Positions 7,467 through 16,688 of a DNA stretch of 40,833 bases are shown here, one piece after another. Origin of the DNA: Oscillospiraceae bacterium (GTDB taxonomy: Bacteria; Bacillota; Clostridia; Oscillospirales; Ruminococcaceae); contig WRGW01000105.1 in NCBI GenBank assembly GCA_009786985.1, positions 1-40,833 on the forward strand, given 5' to 3'. The notes under the pieces are model-generated. The model did not search any database. It saw nothing but the letters and a program-made list of their open reading frames with translations, and was not told the DNA's origin. Position 1 is the first letter of the stretch, and every line of letters starts with the position of its first letter. The position numbers and the translations under genes are program-made.

Positions 7467-10298
7467 ATGGAACAAAAATTCAAATTGCGTGATGCAGCAA
7501 AAGAACTTGGGATTGAACCCGCGGAAATTGTAACAATTGTAAAAGACTGTTTTGGGACAGAAAAAAAGCTCACAGGGACTATTATTTCCGATGAGCTTAA
7601 TGTTGTCTTTGAAAAAGTTTTGAACGAAAAAGCAAAAGGTGATATCAAAGCATATTTCGACTCTAAACCAGAAGAATCAGCCTCGAAAAAAGCGAAAACT
7701 GCTAAGCCACGTGCTAAGCTCAAAAAAGCTGAAAAGCTAGACGAGGCTGGCAATGTTGGTGATGTTGAGGTCGCTAAACCAACCCACAAAGATAAACTGG
7801 TGCAATCTGTGAAAGAGATTTCAAAAAAAGCGACTACAACTAAATCAGCCATTAAAGCAGAAACGCCAGAAATTTCATCGACAATCAGACGTGAGCGTGT
7901 AATGCGTGAGGAGGCTGGTTCTAAAACAAAAGTAGCTCCAAAATCTCCAAAACTGACTCGTCAGCCGATTGGGGATTTGAACCCGATTTTCGGTAAACCT
8001 GGTATGCCAGAAAGGCGTTCTAAACCAGCTGCTGCTAAAACCGAAACTCATGTTTCGGCGGGAACTAAAACTGAAAAGCCATCGGTAGCTCGAGTGCAAG
8101 CTGAGGTTGTCCCACTCACCCCACGTGAAGTGGTTAAAGAACCTGTCGTTAAAGCACCGAAAAAGAAAATGGTTCCAAAAGAAGTCAAAGCGGCAGTTGA
8201 TATTAGTACCGTAAAAGTCAACGACCCACCTAAGCAAAAACAAAAAGGTGAGGCTGTTCAGCGTGGTGAGCAGATTGTTAAACGTGTTGACACTCGTGGG
8301 AATTATGTCGAACTCGACAAATATAACGAGAAGTATCAGGAAATTGCTGCCCAACAACGAAATACTCAGGCAAGCTGGAGCCAAAACACTGGCAGACCTG
8401 CTAGTTTCGGTGGCGGTCGTGGTGGGAAATCACGATTCGGTGGTGGTGGTCGATTCAACAACCGTAAACAGCCACCACGTAAACAAGCCCCTGAAACTGA
8501 AGCGGAAAAAGCAGTACGACTTGAGCTTGAAAAGGCTCGTAGTAAACAGCTTGAAATTTTGATTCCAGACAACATCATTATATCTGAATTAGCGTCACGC
8601 TTGAAGGTGAAAGCGAGTTCGGTTATAAAAAGGCTCATGATTTTAGGAATAATGGCGAATCAAAATCAAACAATAGATTTTGATACAGCAACAATCGTTG
8701 CTGAAGAACTTGGTGCAAAAGTCGAAAAAGAAGTTATTGTCACTGTTGAAGAACGTTTGTTTGAAGATATTGAAGATACTGATGAAAACCTTGTTGAACG
8801 TTCACCAGTAGTGGTCGTTATGGGTCACGTTGACCACGGTAAAACATCACTACTTGACAGCATTCGTAATACTGACGTAGCGTCAGGTGAGGCTGGCGGA
8901 ATCACTCAGCACATCGGTGCTCATAGAGTTACAACGGCTAATAAAAAGAAAATCACTTTTCTTGACACACCTGGGCATGAGGCGTTTACGTCGATGCGTG
9001 CAAGGGGTGCAAATGTCACTGATATCGCAATTCTTGTAGTTGCGGCAGATGACGGAATTATGCCACAGACGATTGAAAGTATCAACCACGCTCGTGCCGC
9101 AAATGTTTCGATTATCGTAGCGATTAACAAGATTGATAAAGAAGGTGCTAATCCTGCAAAAATCAAGCAGGCTCTTACTGAACATGGTCTTGTAATCGAA
9201 GAATGGGGTGGCGATGTTATCTGTTGTGAAGTTTCGGCGAAAAAGCGAATTGGTATTGAAAATCTGCTTGATATGGTGAACCTCACCGCTGAAGTTTTAG
9301 ACTTAAAAGCTAACCCTGACCGTCTTGCAATTGGCACGGTTGTTGAAGCAAGGCTTGATAAGGGTAGAGGACCAGTTGCAACTTTGCTCGTACAAAAAGG
9401 CACACTAAATACTGGTGACACAATTATTGCAGGAACATCTGTAGGGCGTGTTCGTGTAATGCTTGATTCTAAGGGAAGAAGTGCAAAAAAAGCGGGTCCG
9501 TCTGTTCCAGTAGAGATTACTGGGCTTGCAGAAGTGCCTAGTGCGGGTGACCAGTTCTCGGCGGTTGCTGATGAGAAATTAGCACGCGAATTAGTGGAAC
9601 AACGTAAGCATGAAGCTAAAGAAGCACAATTTAGTGAGTTCCAAAAAGTTACCCTCGATAATTTGTTTAGCCATATCGAAGAAGGGCTTGTCAAAGAACT
9701 TCCGATTATTGTTAAAGCCGACGTTCAAGGTTCGGTTGAAGCAGTTCGTCAATCTCTCGAAAAATTATCAGTTGAAGAAATCAAAATCCGTGTAATTCAT
9801 GGTGGAGTTGGTGCAGTTAGCGAGAGCGATGTTATGCTTGCAAATGCTTCGGGTGCTATTATTGTCGGATTTAATGTAAGGCCGCATCCAGCAGCTGCTG
9901 AAAATGCTAAGCGTGATGATGTTGAAATTCGCACTTATAGAATTATCTATGACGCAATTGAAGAAATCGAAACTGCGATGAAAGGTATGCTTGCACCTAA
10001 GTTCAAAGAAGTCGAGATGGCGAGAATTGAGGTTCGTGAAGTATACAAAATCACTGGAGTTGGTGCGGTTGCAGGTTGTTACGTTCTTGACGGAAAAGTC
10101 ACCCGTGCTTGTGAAATCCGTGTCGTTCGTGACGGTATTGTTGTCGCCGAAGATAAAATTAGTACGCTAAAACGCTTCAAAGACGATGTTAAAGAAGTTG
10201 CGAGCGGTTATGAATGTGGTATAACTCTTGAGAAGTTTTCTGACATTAAAGAGAAGGATATTTTTGAGGCTTATATCATGGAACAAATTGAGAATTGA
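7467..10298 (+). CDS. infB: Translation initiation factor IF-2
   Basis: A 943-residue GTPase that brings initiator fMet-tRNA to the 30S subunit and promotes subunit joining. The first 50 residues form an IF2_N helix bundle. Residues about 60-350 are a Lys/Pro/Ala-rich, probably disordered linker ending in a Gly/Arg-rich patch ([16 protein letters not shown]). A second IF2_N domain follows (about 365-425), then the G domain: [10 protein letters not shown] (about 452), DTPGHEAF (about 500), NKID (about 553) and SAKK, and domains II-IV. Longer than Bacillus IF-2 because of the linker. GGGAG precedes the ATG. Confidence 0.97.
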   Translation: MEQKFKLRDAAKELGIEPAEIVTIVKDCFGTEKKLTGTIISDELNVVFEKVLNEKAKGDIKAYFDSKPEESASKKAKTAKPRAKLKKAEKLDEAGNVGDVEVAKPTHKDKLVQSVKEISKKATTTKSAIKAETPEISSTIRRERVMREEAGSKTKVAPKSPKLTRQPIGDLNPIFGKPGMPERRSKPAAAKTETHVSAGTKTEKPSVARVQAEVVPLTPREVVKEPVVKAPKKKMVPKEVKAAVDISTVKVNDPPKQKQKGEAVQRGEQIVKRVDTRGNYVELDKYNEKYQEIAAQQRNTQASWSQNTGRPASFGGGRGGKSRFGGGGRFNNRKQPPRKQAPETEAEKAVRLELEKARSKQLEILIPDNIIISELASRLKVKASSVIKRLMILGIMANQNQTIDFDTATIVAEELGAKVEKEVIVTVEERLFEDIEDTDENLVERSPVVVVMGHVDHGKTSLLDSIRNTDVASGEAGGITQHIGAHRVTTANKKKITFLDTPGHEAFTSMRARGANVTDIAILVVAADDGIMPQTIESINHARAANVSIIVAINKIDKEGANPAKIKQALTEHGLVIEEWGGDVICCEVSAKKRIGIENLLDMVNLTAEVLDLKANPDRLAIGTVVEARLDKGRGPVATLLVQKGTLNTGDTIIAGTSVGRVRVMLDSKGRSAKKAGPSVPVEITGLAEVPSAGDQFSAVADEKLARELVEQRKHEAKEAQFSEFQKVTLDNLFSHIEEGLVKELPIIVKADVQGSVEAVRQSLEKLSVEEIKIRVIHGGVGAVSESDVMLANASGAIIVGFNVRPHPAAAENAKRDDVEIRTYRIIYDAIEEIETAMKGMLAPKFKEVEMARIEVREVYKITGVGAVAGCYVLDGKVTRACEIRVVRDGIVVAEDKISTLKRFKDDVKEVASGYECGITLEKFSDIKEKDIFEAYIMEQIEN

Positions 10299-10339
10299 TG
10301 GTTAACTGTTGGTTTGCGATTTAAATAATGTGTTGTTTA

Positions 10340-10357
10340 TTGGGGGATACACCCCAA
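10340..10357 (+). other. Small hairpin before rbfA
   Basis: TTGGGG-GATACA-CCCCAA, followed by TTGT and then the GGGGG SD of rbfA. A similar hairpin followed by AATTGT precedes nrnA (10738-10752). Without a U-run it is not an obvious terminator; it could affect SD access. Confidence 0.5.
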
Positions 10358-10374
10358 TTGTAGGGGGTTAGATT

Positions 10375-10737
10375 ATGGCAAGTCATAACAATAAAAGATT
10401 ATCGGAAGACATCAAGCGTGAGATTTCTGTTTCTATGCGTGAGTTTGCTTTTGATACAGTCGTGTCGGTTTCGCGGTGTGAACTTTCTAATGATTTGTCT
10501 CACTGCAAGGTCTTTATTTCGACTTTTGAGGGTGGCGAAAAAACAGTTGAAGCAGTCGCACGGTTGCAAAAAGCAACTGGTATTTTTAAGAAAAACATCA
10601 ATTCTCGAATCAAAATGCGTAAAATTCCTGAACTGATTTTCTTGCCTGATAATTCTCTTGATTATTATGAAAAAATCAGTGGAATTATAGATGAATTAAA
10701 CGAGGGTTCTGCGAAGAACGATTTAAAGAGCGAATAG
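10375..10737 (+). CDS. rbfA: 30S ribosome-binding factor RbfA
   Basis: A 120-residue KH-type factor for late 16S rRNA maturation and cold adaptation. Family features are RLSEDIKREIS at the start, LSHCKVFIST in the core (usually 'DL..AkVyvs') and the closing RKIPELIFLPDNSLDYYEKISGI (usually 'R.vPel.F..D.s...g..i'). The SD GGGGG lies 7 nt before the ATG. It sits between infB and nrnA, a common clostridial order. Confidence 0.92.
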   Translation: MASHNNKRLSEDIKREISVSMREFAFDTVVSVSRCELSNDLSHCKVFISTFEGGEKTVEAVARLQKATGIFKKNINSRIKMRKIPELIFLPDNSLDYYEKISGIIDELNEGSAKNDLKSE

Positions 10738-10752
10738 TGGGCATCTTGCCCA
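10738..10752 (+). other. Small hairpin before nrnA
   Basis: TGGGC-ATCTT-GCCCA immediately after the rbfA stop, followed by ATTGT. It resembles the hairpin before rbfA in shape and 3' flank. Confidence 0.45.
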
Positions 10753-10768
10753 ATTGTGAGAAAGAATT

Positions 10769-11794
10769 ATGAAAGTAACACTTAATCAAGCTGCTGATTT
10801 TTTTCGGCAGAATAACAACTTTACCCTGCTTTGTCATGCCAACCCCGATGGCGATACCCTTGGGAGTGGGTATGCTTTATGCGGGGCTTTGCATATGTTA
10901 GGAAAGTATGCACGAATCGTTTGCGATGATAAGCCGTCTGAGCGTTTTGAATATCTCAAACAAACGACTAAACCTGAATTGATAGAGTTTTGCCCAAACG
11001 CTGTAGAAACAATTGTTACGGTTGATGTTGCTGACACCGAACTTCTTGGTGATTTGAAGGACAAATATTCTAAAATTGATTTTTGTGTAGACCATCATGT
11101 TTCTAACAAGTTCTATGCCGAAAAAACTTTGCTTGACACTGATGCTGCGGCGTGTGCCGAACTCACGTGGGAGCTAATTGGTGAGCTTTTAGGAACTCAG
11201 AAAAACCAGTTTAATCATCCTATAATTGCAGCAATTGCGGCAGCGATTTATACTGGTGTATCGACTGATACTGGATGTTTTCGGTTTGCGAACACTACCG
11301 CTAAATCTCACAAAATCGCTGCTGAACTTATGTCGTATGACTTTGATGCGACAAAAATAAACTACATTATGTTCGATATGAAAACTCGTGAGCGTATAGT
11401 CTTAGAACAACGTGCATATGCCGAGATGGAGTTTTATTGCAACCATAAATGTGCAATGATTGTTTTGACTGAAGACTTGCTTAGAGGAGTTGACCCTGAA
11501 GATACTAGTGGTGTAGCTTCTTTACCAAAGCAAATTGAGGGTGTGGAAGTCGGCGTTGTAATTAAAGAAAAACTCGATAAAAACGGTAAACGAATCAGCG
11601 AAAGTGATACCTGGAAAATCTCTATGAGAACAGGTGGCGAAATTAATGCTCAAGTGATTTGTTCGGCACTTGGTGGGGGTGGGCATATTCGTGCGGCTGG
11701 TTGCAAAATCACTGGTGAACTTGGGTTCGTTAAAAATCGAATTTTGCGTGAAGTCGAGAAACAACTCACCAACTTGTCCGATGATTCGGAATAA
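10769..11794 (+). CDS. nrnA: DHH-family phosphoesterase, NrnA-like
   Basis: A 341-residue manganese-dependent phosphoesterase of the DHH/DHHA1 superfamily. It probably acts as nanoRNase (degrading 2-5-nt RNA) and/or pAp phosphatase. DHH motifs are CHANPDGDTLGSG (about 23-35), VDVADTE (about 87) and DHHVSN (about 110-115). The DHHA1 domain ends with GGGGHIRAAG, the substrate-binding glycine loop. Placement between rbfA and truB is typical for NrnA-type proteins in Clostridia. Exact substrate choice cannot be read from the sequence. Confidence 0.88.
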   Translation: MKVTLNQAADFFRQNNNFTLLCHANPDGDTLGSGYALCGALHMLGKYARIVCDDKPSERFEYLKQTTKPELIEFCPNAVETIVTVDVADTELLGDLKDKYSKIDFCVDHHVSNKFYAEKTLLDTDAAACAELTWELIGELLGTQKNQFNHPIIAAIAAAIYTGVSTDTGCFRFANTTAKSHKIAAELMSYDFDATKINYIMFDMKTRERIVLEQRAYAEMEFYCNHKCAMIVLTEDLLRGVDPEDTSGVASLPKQIEGVEVGVVIKEKLDKNGKRISESDTWKISMRTGGEINAQVICSALGGGGHIRAAGCKITGELGFVKNRILREVEKQLTNLSDDSE

Positions 11795-11808
11795 ACGGAG
11801 GTCTAACA

Positions 11809-12735
11809 TTGCACGGAATAATTTGCGTTTATAAACCTCAGGGTTATACGTCGTTCGATATAATCGCAATTATGCGTCGGCTTTTGAATACCAAAAAAAT
11901 CGGACATTCTGGGACGCTTGACCCTATGGCGGAGGGCGTTTTACCTACATTTGTCGGAACTGCAACTAAAGCGGTTGACTTCTGCCAGATTCATGACAAA
12001 GAATATCGGGCGGCATTTAAGCTCGGAATCACCACCGACACTGAAGATATTACTGGGAGTATTCTCACAGAAATTTCGCCTACGAGTTTTTGTGTAGGCA
12101 AAAAAACGCTTCAATCAATTGCTATGCGTTACATGGGAGAAATTGAGCAAATTCCTCCCATGTATTCTGCCGTAAAAGTCGGCGGAAAGAAACTGTATGA
12201 ATTAGCAAGAAAAGGTGTAAAACCCGAAAACATTGAACGTAAGTCACGCCGTGTTACCATTCATTCTCTCGAAATCGAAAGCTATTGTAGCGAAACTAAT
12301 TTAGGAATTATGCGGGTAAGCTGTTCTAAAGGGACATATATCCGAACTTTGATTCATGATATAGGTCGTGAACTCGGCTTAGGTGCGACTATGACTGCAC
12401 TTCAGCGAACATCTTCAAACGGTTTTTCGCTTGAGTGTTGTCACACACTCAAAACACTTAGAGATGAGTTTGAGGTTGGTGGCTCATCTGCGTTGTCTAA
12501 ATTTTTGTTGCCGCTCGAAAATTTTTTTGATTATCCTAAAGCCATGCTTGACGTTCATCAGACAGAAATGTTCAAAAACGGTGTAGTGTTGAACGCCGAC
12601 TATATTCGCATGGAAAAAATATACGATGGGGTTTACGCTGTTTATGACGCAATCGGGCGTATAATAGCTTTAGCACGAATTGAGAAACAAAGCCGTTCAT
12701 TTTCGATTTTACAGAGGTTCAATTATGGGAATTAA
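11809..12735 (+). CDS. truB: tRNA pseudouridine-55 synthase TruB
   Basis: A 308-residue enzyme that converts U55 of tRNAs to pseudouridine. It has the N-terminal YKPQGYTSFD motif, the catalytic motif GHSGTLDPMAEGVLP (Asp about residue 43), PPMYSAVKVGGKKLYELARKG and CSKGTYIRTLIHDIG. A TTG start is used: GGAGGT lies 6 nt upstream and the protein begins exactly at the family N-terminus. Its end overlaps ribF by 11 nt. Confidence 0.94.
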   Translation: MHGIICVYKPQGYTSFDIIAIMRRLLNTKKIGHSGTLDPMAEGVLPTFVGTATKAVDFCQIHDKEYRAAFKLGITTDTEDITGSILTEISPTSFCVGKKTLQSIAMRYMGEIEQIPPMYSAVKVGGKKLYELARKGVKPENIERKSRRVTIHSLEIESYCSETNLGIMRVSCSKGTYIRTLIHDIGRELGLGATMTALQRTSSNGFSLECCHTLKTLRDEFEVGGSSALSKFLLPLENFFDYPKAMLDVHQTEMFKNGVVLNADYIRMEKIYDGVYAVYDAIGRIIALARIEKQSRSFSILQRFNYGN

Positions 12736-13582
12736 AATGCCGAAAACAAGTGTCGCACTCGGAATGTTTGATGGCGTTCATTTAGGACACCTCAAAGTCA
12801 TAAATGCGGCACTTTCTAAAAAAAATTTGATGAGTGCTGCTTTCACTTTCAAATCACTTAGAAATATAGAAAATATCACACCACATCAAGCTAAGTTTGA
12901 ACTTTTGAAAAAAACTGGAATCGAGATTGTCTATTCGTCTGACTTTGATGGAATTAAAGACCTTTCGGCTGATGAATTTGTTGTTGACGTTCTTGTAAAT
13001 CAGCTGAATTGTGCCCACGTTTCGTGCGGAAAAAATTTTCGATTTTCCCAAAACGCCGCTGCAAACGCGCGTGACTTGCAGCAACTTTGCCGACCGTTTA
13101 ACATAGAAGTCACTATAGTAGGCACTGCCGAAATGGGTGATGAACGGATTAGCTCTACTCGTATTCGTAAAGAAATCAAAGTGGGTAACGTACATTCGGT
13201 ATCGAAGATGCTTGGGCGTGAATTATCGTATTCGCTCGAAGTGGTCGAGGGTGCAAAACTTGGTCGTGTGATTGATTTTCCAACAATCAATCAAGTTATT
13301 CCCAGTAGTTGTGTTCTTCCGAAATTCGGAGTGTACAAAAGCCGTACTATAGTCGGAAATGTCAGCTATCCATCACTGACTAATATCGGAATTAAGCCTA
13401 CTGTCGTTGCTCTTATTGAAACTCCACAAATAATTATGGAGACGCATATATTAGATTTTACGCTTGATTTGTATGGACAATCAATTGAAGTGGCTTTGCT
13501 TGATTTTATTCGTGAAGAACAAAAGTTTGATTCGTTAGATGCGTTAAAAGAACAGATTCAAAACGATGTAAGAAAAATATGA
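12725..13582 (+). CDS. ribF: Bifunctional riboflavin kinase/FAD synthetase
   Basis: A 285-residue two-domain enzyme making FMN and then FAD from riboflavin. The N-terminal FAD synthetase domain has the nucleotidyltransferase motif GMFDGVHLGHLKVI and ISSTRIRKEI. The C-terminal riboflavin kinase domain has GRVIDFPTIN, NIGIKPTV and ETHILDFTLDLYGQSIEV. The ATG at 12725 with CAGAGG 7 nt upstream was chosen; an upstream ATG would add 15 non-family residues. It is the last gene of the classic operon; rpsO, often next, is absent and gltX follows. Confidence 0.93.
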   Translation: MGIKMPKTSVALGMFDGVHLGHLKVINAALSKKNLMSAAFTFKSLRNIENITPHQAKFELLKKTGIEIVYSSDFDGIKDLSADEFVVDVLVNQLNCAHVSCGKNFRFSQNAAANARDLQQLCRPFNIEVTIVGTAEMGDERISSTRIRKEIKVGNVHSVSKMLGRELSYSLEVVEGAKLGRVIDFPTINQVIPSSCVLPKFGVYKSRTIVGNVSYPSLTNIGIKPTVVALIETPQIIMETHILDFTLDLYGQSIEVALLDFIREEQKFDSLDALKEQIQNDVRKI

Positions 13583-13596
13583 GGGAGAATTAAAAG

Positions 13597-14994
13597 TTGA
13601 AACAAGTTAGAACACGATTTGCACCGAGTCCTACTGGATTTATGCATCTTGGCAATCTTAGAACGGCGTTATACGCATGGCTTTTTGCGAAAAAGCAGGG
13701 TGGGGTTTTTGTGCTACGAATTGAAGATACCGACCGCTCCCGTTATGTTGAGGGTGCTGTAGATGTCATTTATAACACGCTTAGAGAATGTGGGTTGACG
13801 TGGGACGAAGGACCTGATGTGGGTGGCGATTATGCACCGTATGTTCAAAGCGAACGAATTAAAAATCCTGAGTTTGATTACAAAAAATTTGCACTTAGGT
13901 TAATCGAAAGTGGCGAGGCGTACTACTGTTTTTGCCCACCAGATTTGCCTGAAGACGCTGTTTGTGACTGTCGTGAAAAGCAGAGCGGTGAAATCGGCAG
14001 TGTTATTAGACAAAAAACGCCGACTGATGGTTCTACTAGCTTTGTTGATAGCATTTATGGCGAAATCACAGTGCCTAATTCTGAAATCGAAGACCAGATT
14101 TTGCTCAAATCTGACGGTTTTCCGACTTATAATTTTGCTAACGTAATTGACGACCATTTAATGGGAATCACTCACATAATTCGTGGGAATGAGTATCTTA
14201 GCTCGACACCTAAGTATAACCTTTTATACAAGGCGTTTGGGTGGGAAATTCCGACTTATATTCATGTTTCGCAAATTATGCGTGATGCAACTCACAAACT
14301 TTCAAAACGAGATGGAGATGCTTATTTCGACGATTTCAAGAAAAAAGGCTATCTTACATCGGCGATTGTAAATTATATCGCACTACTCGGTTGGTCCCCT
14401 AAAGGAGAGCTTTCGGAAAACGAAATTTTCACTTTGGACGAGCTTGTTTTTGCCTTCGACACTGATGGCGTTTCAAAATCACCAGCGATTTTTGATGAAA
14501 CAAAAATGCGTGCAATCAACGCTGAGCATATTCGAAGGCTAGCGTTAGAAGAGTTCGTCGAAATCGCAAAACCATATATAGGTGACTTCCCGATTGATTA
14601 TACTATTCTTTGTTCGGCACTCCAGTCTCGAACAGAAATCTTGTCCGACATTACAGAGCAGGTAGATTTTATTGACGATGTGGGGCAATATTCACCAAAT
14701 GTTTATATGAACAAAAAAATGAAGACTGCTCCAGATACTGCACGTGAAGCTCTCGAAGAAGCATTGAAAATACTAAATAACATCACTGATTTTTCAAAAG
14801 ATAACTTGTTTACGGCGTTCAAAGAAATTGATGCCGTAAAAGCGGGCGAAAAAAAAGTTGGATTTTATCTTTATCCTTTACAAGTCGCACTCACTGGTAA
14901 GACTACTGCACCAGGTGGCGGGCTTGATATATGTGTTATGTTCGGGAGAAATGAAAGCGTTCGACGAATTAGAAAGGCAATGGAGTTGTTATGA
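13597..14994 (+). CDS. gltX: Glutamate--tRNA ligase
   Basis: A 465-residue class I aminoacyl-tRNA synthetase. The HIGH motif appears as HLGN in RFAPSPTGFMHLGN, and the KMSKS loop as KLSKR (about 234-238). A Cys cluster (CFCPPDLPEDAVCDCR, about 109-124) sits where GluRS often has a zinc-like site. TTG start with GAGGGAG 8 nt upstream. The stop overlaps the following ABC ATPase start (ATGA), so the exporter is probably co-expressed with it. Whether it is discriminating or also charges tRNA-Gln cannot be decided. Confidence 0.94.
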   Translation: MKQVRTRFAPSPTGFMHLGNLRTALYAWLFAKKQGGVFVLRIEDTDRSRYVEGAVDVIYNTLRECGLTWDEGPDVGGDYAPYVQSERIKNPEFDYKKFALRLIESGEAYYCFCPPDLPEDAVCDCREKQSGEIGSVIRQKTPTDGSTSFVDSIYGEITVPNSEIEDQILLKSDGFPTYNFANVIDDHLMGITHIIRGNEYLSSTPKYNLLYKAFGWEIPTYIHVSQIMRDATHKLSKRDGDAYFDDFKKKGYLTSAIVNYIALLGWSPKGELSENEIFTLDELVFAFDTDGVSKSPAIFDETKMRAINAEHIRRLALEEFVEIAKPYIGDFPIDYTILCSALQSRTEILSDITEQVDFIDDVGQYSPNVYMNKKMKTAPDTAREALEEALKILNNITDFSKDNLFTAFKEIDAVKAGEKKVGFYLYPLQVALTGKTTAPGGGLDICVMFGRNESVRRIRKAMELL

Positions 14995-15965
14995 TTGAAG
15001 TTTCAAACTTAGTTAAAAGTTATGGCAATAATAAAGCTGTGAACAACATTTCTTTTACAGCCGAAAAAGGCGAAATTTTAGGCTTTTTAGGTCTGAACGG
15101 TGCAGGAAAGTCGACCACTATGAACATTCTCACTGGTTACATTTCTTGTAACGGTGGTAGCGCTAAGCTCAATGGAATCGATATTCTCGAAAATCCAATC
15201 GCCGCAAAAAAAAGCATAGGTTATCTCCCAGAACAGCCGCCTTTGTATCCAGATATGACTGTTGATGAATATTTAAAATTTGTGTATGCGTTAAAAAAAA
15301 CAAAAATCCCTCGTAATTCGCATTTGAATGAGATTTGTGAGCTTGTCAAAATCGCTGACGTGCGACATAGGCTTATTCGCAATCTTTCCAAAGGATATAA
15401 GCAGAGAGTCGGATTAGCACAAGCGTTGGTAGGAAATCCTCCGATTCTGATTTTAGACGAACCGACAGTCGGTCTTGACCCTAAGCAGATTATCGAAATT
15501 CGTTCGTTGGTTAAAAAACTCGGCAAAAATCATACTGTGATTTTATCATCACATATCTTACCAGAGGTTCAAGCAGTATGCGACAAAATCGTGATTATAA
15601 ACAGCGGAAAAATTGTCGCAAACGGAACGGCTGGTAGTTTATCTGCTAATCTGAACACTGACAGCAATAAACTTGTAATGCGAATTGAAGGTAAATCTAA
15701 CGAAATTGAAAAGTTGCTTGCAGGAGTAGGTGATGTCACAAAAGTTTTTGTTGGTGCTGAGGTTGAAGACAAAGTCTGCGAATATCATATCGAAACTAAA
15801 CCAGATAGCGATGTTCGGCGTGAAATTTTTGGAAGACTATCAAGCCGAAACTATCCTATTTTGATGATGAAATCTAATGAATTGACGCTTGAAGAAATTT
15901 TCTTGAGACTCACCACTGGAGATAATTTCCCGGGAAATCCAGAAGAACAAGGAGGAAAGAGCTAA
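14991..15965 (+). CDS. ABC transporter ATPase, GldA-like (exporter)
   Basis: A 324-residue ABC-2-type ATPase. Walker A is GLNGAGKST (about 35-43), the signature loop is LSKGYKQR rather than LSGGQ, and Walker B is ILILDEPTVGLDP. The C-terminal 90 residues form the extra domain typical of the GldA/NatA class. It is followed without a gap by a permease, a GldG-like protein and a DUF4340 protein, a set seen widely in Firmicutes and Bacteroidetes but with no established substrate in Firmicutes. The start overlaps the gltX stop. Confidence 0.88.
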   Translation: MIEVSNLVKSYGNNKAVNNISFTAEKGEILGFLGLNGAGKSTTMNILTGYISCNGGSAKLNGIDILENPIAAKKSIGYLPEQPPLYPDMTVDEYLKFVYALKKTKIPRNSHLNEICELVKIADVRHRLIRNLSKGYKQRVGLAQALVGNPPILILDEPTVGLDPKQIIEIRSLVKKLGKNHTVILSSHILPEVQAVCDKIVIINSGKIVANGTAGSLSANLNTDSNKLVMRIEGKSNEIEKLLAGVGDVTKVFVGAEVEDKVCEYHIETKPDSDVRREIFGRLSSRNYPILMMKSNELTLEEIFLRLTTGDNFPGNPEEQGGKS

Positions 15966-16688
15966 ATGACAGCGATTTTAAGCCGCGAAATGAAAGCGTA
16001 TTTTGTTACTCCTTTGGGTTACGTTTTTGTAGGGGTTAGCTTTATTTTTTCTGGAGCGTTCTTTTTTTTATTTACACTGACAAGCCCTACACCAACTATG
16101 GGTGTGGTTGACTTTTCGACGATGTTCACACTAATGTTTTTTGTACTGATGGTGACTGTCCCATTGCTAACTATGCGGCTGTTGTCCGATGAGCGACGTA
16201 CTAAAACTGACCAGCTTGTTTTAACTGCACCGGTGGGGCTTTTTTCGTTGGTATTCGCAAAGTTTGCGGCGGCGTTTATTATCTTTGTTTTGAGTACTGC
16301 GATTATGCTTGTGTACGGACTCGTTTTGTCGAGGTTCACTGACGCTCTAAACTGGTGGACTTTGTTTGGCCATATATTCGGGCTGATTATGGTTGGTGCG
16401 GTGTATATTTCAGCAGGGTTACTTGTATCGTCGCTCACCGAAAATCAAATGGTGGCGGCAGTAATCAGCGTTTTTGTGAACATCGGATTTCTGCTGACTA
16501 CTCTCATAGCCTCACACATTCCATCAGCTTTTGTGGCGGAAATTGTGGCGAATTTGTCACTACTCGGACGATACGAACGCTTCACCGTCGGAATTTTTGA
16601 GCTTGAAAACGTTTTGTTTTTTATAAGCATAGCAGTTGTGTTCTTGTTCCTAACTGTGCGGGTTCTTGAAAAAAGGCGGTGGAGTTGA
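15966..16688 (+). CDS. ABC-2 permease, GldF-like
   Basis: A 240-residue integral membrane protein with about six hydrophobic segments. The cytoplasmic loop LLSDERRTKTDQLVLTAPVGLFSLVFAKF is characteristic of the GldF/NosY-type ABC-2 permeases (the 'E...gT.e.Lltapv' region). It pairs with the upstream ATPase as the membrane half of the exporter. The start directly follows the ATPase stop, with AGGAGG just upstream inside that gene, and its own stop shares one base with the next start. Confidence 0.85.
   Translation: MTAILSREMKAYFVTPLGYVFVGVSFIFSGAFFFLFTLTSPTPTMGVVDFSTMFTLMFFVLMVTVPLLTMRLLSDERRTKTDQLVLTAPVGLFSLVFAKFAAAFIIFVLSTAIMLVYGLVLSRFTDALNWWTLFGHIFGLIMVGAVYISAGLLVSSLTENQMVAAVISVFVNIGFLLTTLIASHIPSAFVAEIVANLSLLGRYERFTVGIFELENVLFFISIAVVFLFLTVRVLEKRRWS

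Noticed and set aside
7310-7852. A 180-codon minus-strand open frame over the ylxQ-infB junction
   Set aside because: It crosses two well-supported plus-strand genes, and its Ser/Phe-rich sequence mirrors the Lys/Ala-rich IF-2 linker.
8921-9694. A 257-codon open frame antisense to infB
   Set aside because: It opposes the highly conserved G domain of IF-2 and has a composition typical of a shadow frame.
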